DNA of 64,000 nucleotides, taken from assembly GCA_902761355.1 (NCBI GenBank), contig CACWJY010000016.1:1-64000 (forward strand), given 5' to 3'. The DNA comes from Fibrobacter succinogenes. GTDB lineage: Bacteria > Fibrobacterota > Fibrobacteria > Fibrobacterales > Fibrobacteraceae. The notes below the pieces were generated by a model. That model worked only from the letters and a program-made list of their open reading frames with translations, searched no databases and had not been told where the DNA came from. The position numbers and the translations under genes were made by a program. This document shows positions 63,683 to 64,000 of the stretch, piece by piece (the first letter of the stretch is position 1; each line of letters begins with the position of its first letter).

Positions 63683-64000
63683 AATGGTGCTTTTTTGCAT
63701 TGGGCATGATATTGCTGGTTGCAGCCATCATAACGTTCTGCACCCACAAAGATGAACGAGACTCTTTTGGCAAAAGAATGCACATTGCAATGGTCATGAC
63801 GGGCGCCCGCGACGACCACAGTTGGAACGAATCCCATTACAAAGCCATGAAAAAGGTGGCCCACAAGCTGAATCTTGAAGTAGAGTATTACGACAACGTG
63901 CCTAACGACTCGACTGCAGAAAACGTAATGGAGCTTGCGATTAGCCATGGAGCCCAAGTTATAATAGCGACCTCGTTTGACTTTGGCGATAAGATTTTAA
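63679..64000 (+). CDS. BMP/Med-type substrate-binding protein, partial
   Basis: The first 107 codons are visible before the right edge. A hydrophobic N-terminal segment (MKWCFFALGMILLVAAIITF) acts as signal or anchor, followed by RMHIAMVMTGARDDHSWNES, the opening strand and loop of basic-membrane-protein (PnrA/Med) ligand-binding domains, and AQVIIATSFDFGDKI, the next strand. Such domains bind nucleosides or signalling molecules. The start overlaps the kinase stop as ATGA, so the two are coupled and this protein may give the ligand input. It may be fused to further domains beyond the window. Confidence 0.75.
   Translation, partial: MKWCFFALGMILLVAAIITFCTHKDERDSFGKRMHIAMVMTGARDDHSWNESHYKAMKKVAHKLNLEVEYYDNVPNDSTAENVMELAISHGAQVIIATSFDFGDKIL

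Noticed and set aside
1-64000. Search for tRNA, rRNA, insertion sequences, prophage and CRISPR arrays
   Set aside because: No cloverleaf with GTTCRANNC plus acceptor pairing, no transposase or integrase motif, and no regularly spaced repeats were found by eye.

Overview
The window comes from a Fibrobacter-type (Fibrobacterota) rumen or gut cellulose degrader. This is inferred from several signs: two giant tandem GH9 cellulases sharing a basic C-terminal module, a GH16 lichenase in the circularly permuted order known from Fibrobacter succinogenes, a protein with the Fibrobacter succinogenes major paralogous (FISUMP) domain, poly-serine linkers in surface lipoproteins, the futalosine menaquinone gene mqnC, and TAnnTTTG-like -10 elements resembling those of the FCB superphylum. 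No tRNA, rRNA, CRISPR, prophage or insertion sequence was seen.

Layout. 1-954 (-): 5'-truncated carB running off the left edge, with its usual N-terminus replaced by a terminator and a repeat-like stretch. 1045-1732: a short lipoprotein and HU. 1839-5152 (-): a four-gene overlapping operon holding a zinc-ribbon protein, two bitopic membrane proteins (one with a cytoplasmic AraC-like half HTH) and an AI-2E-family transporter. 5186-6993 (+): a thioredoxin-fold/TPR protein and dusA. 6994-10440 (-): a cobalamin riboswitch followed by a BtuB-like TonB receptor and a beta-propeller lipoprotein, probably a vitamin B12 uptake unit. 10474-16992 (+): nadA, two outer-membrane barrel proteins, cstA and recD2. 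17078-20967 (-): ilvE and two Ser-linker/PKD-like lipoproteins.

21187-40919 (-) is the polysaccharide block. A 2215-aa GH9 enzyme ends at its own terminator. A second 1956-aa GH9 enzyme follows and is tightly linked to a multi-TM sensor kinase, a CheY-like regulator, an NtrC-like activator whose receiver Asp is Glu, dnaB, mlaE and mlaF. A third Ser-linker lipoprotein lies divergently beyond (41045-42226).

42538-64000 holds: an Ala/Pro/Glu-rich membrane protein; a class I fumarase gene broken by an out-of-frame deletion of about 60 nt that removes an iron-sulfur cysteine; rluE; mqnC; a self-contained 20-codon gene; batD/batE; the GH16 lichenase lipoprotein; pilT/pilC; a TlpA-like lipoprotein; FISUMP protein plus epmA; sufS-tcdA-dtd; a TauE permease; a serine hydrolase; and a hybrid kinase lacking both phosphorylatable histidines, coupled to a BMP-type binding protein that runs off the right edge.

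A theme across the window is two modes of gene start. About eleven first-in-operon genes carry TATATTT-like boxes 5-8 nt (usually 6) before ATG and no Shine-Dalgarno, which predicts leaderless mRNAs. Most secreted or surface proteins, and several others such as HU and ilvE, instead have leaders with clear Shine-Dalgarno sequences. The broken carB and fumarase genes could be true lesions or assembly errors, and read-level checking would decide between them.
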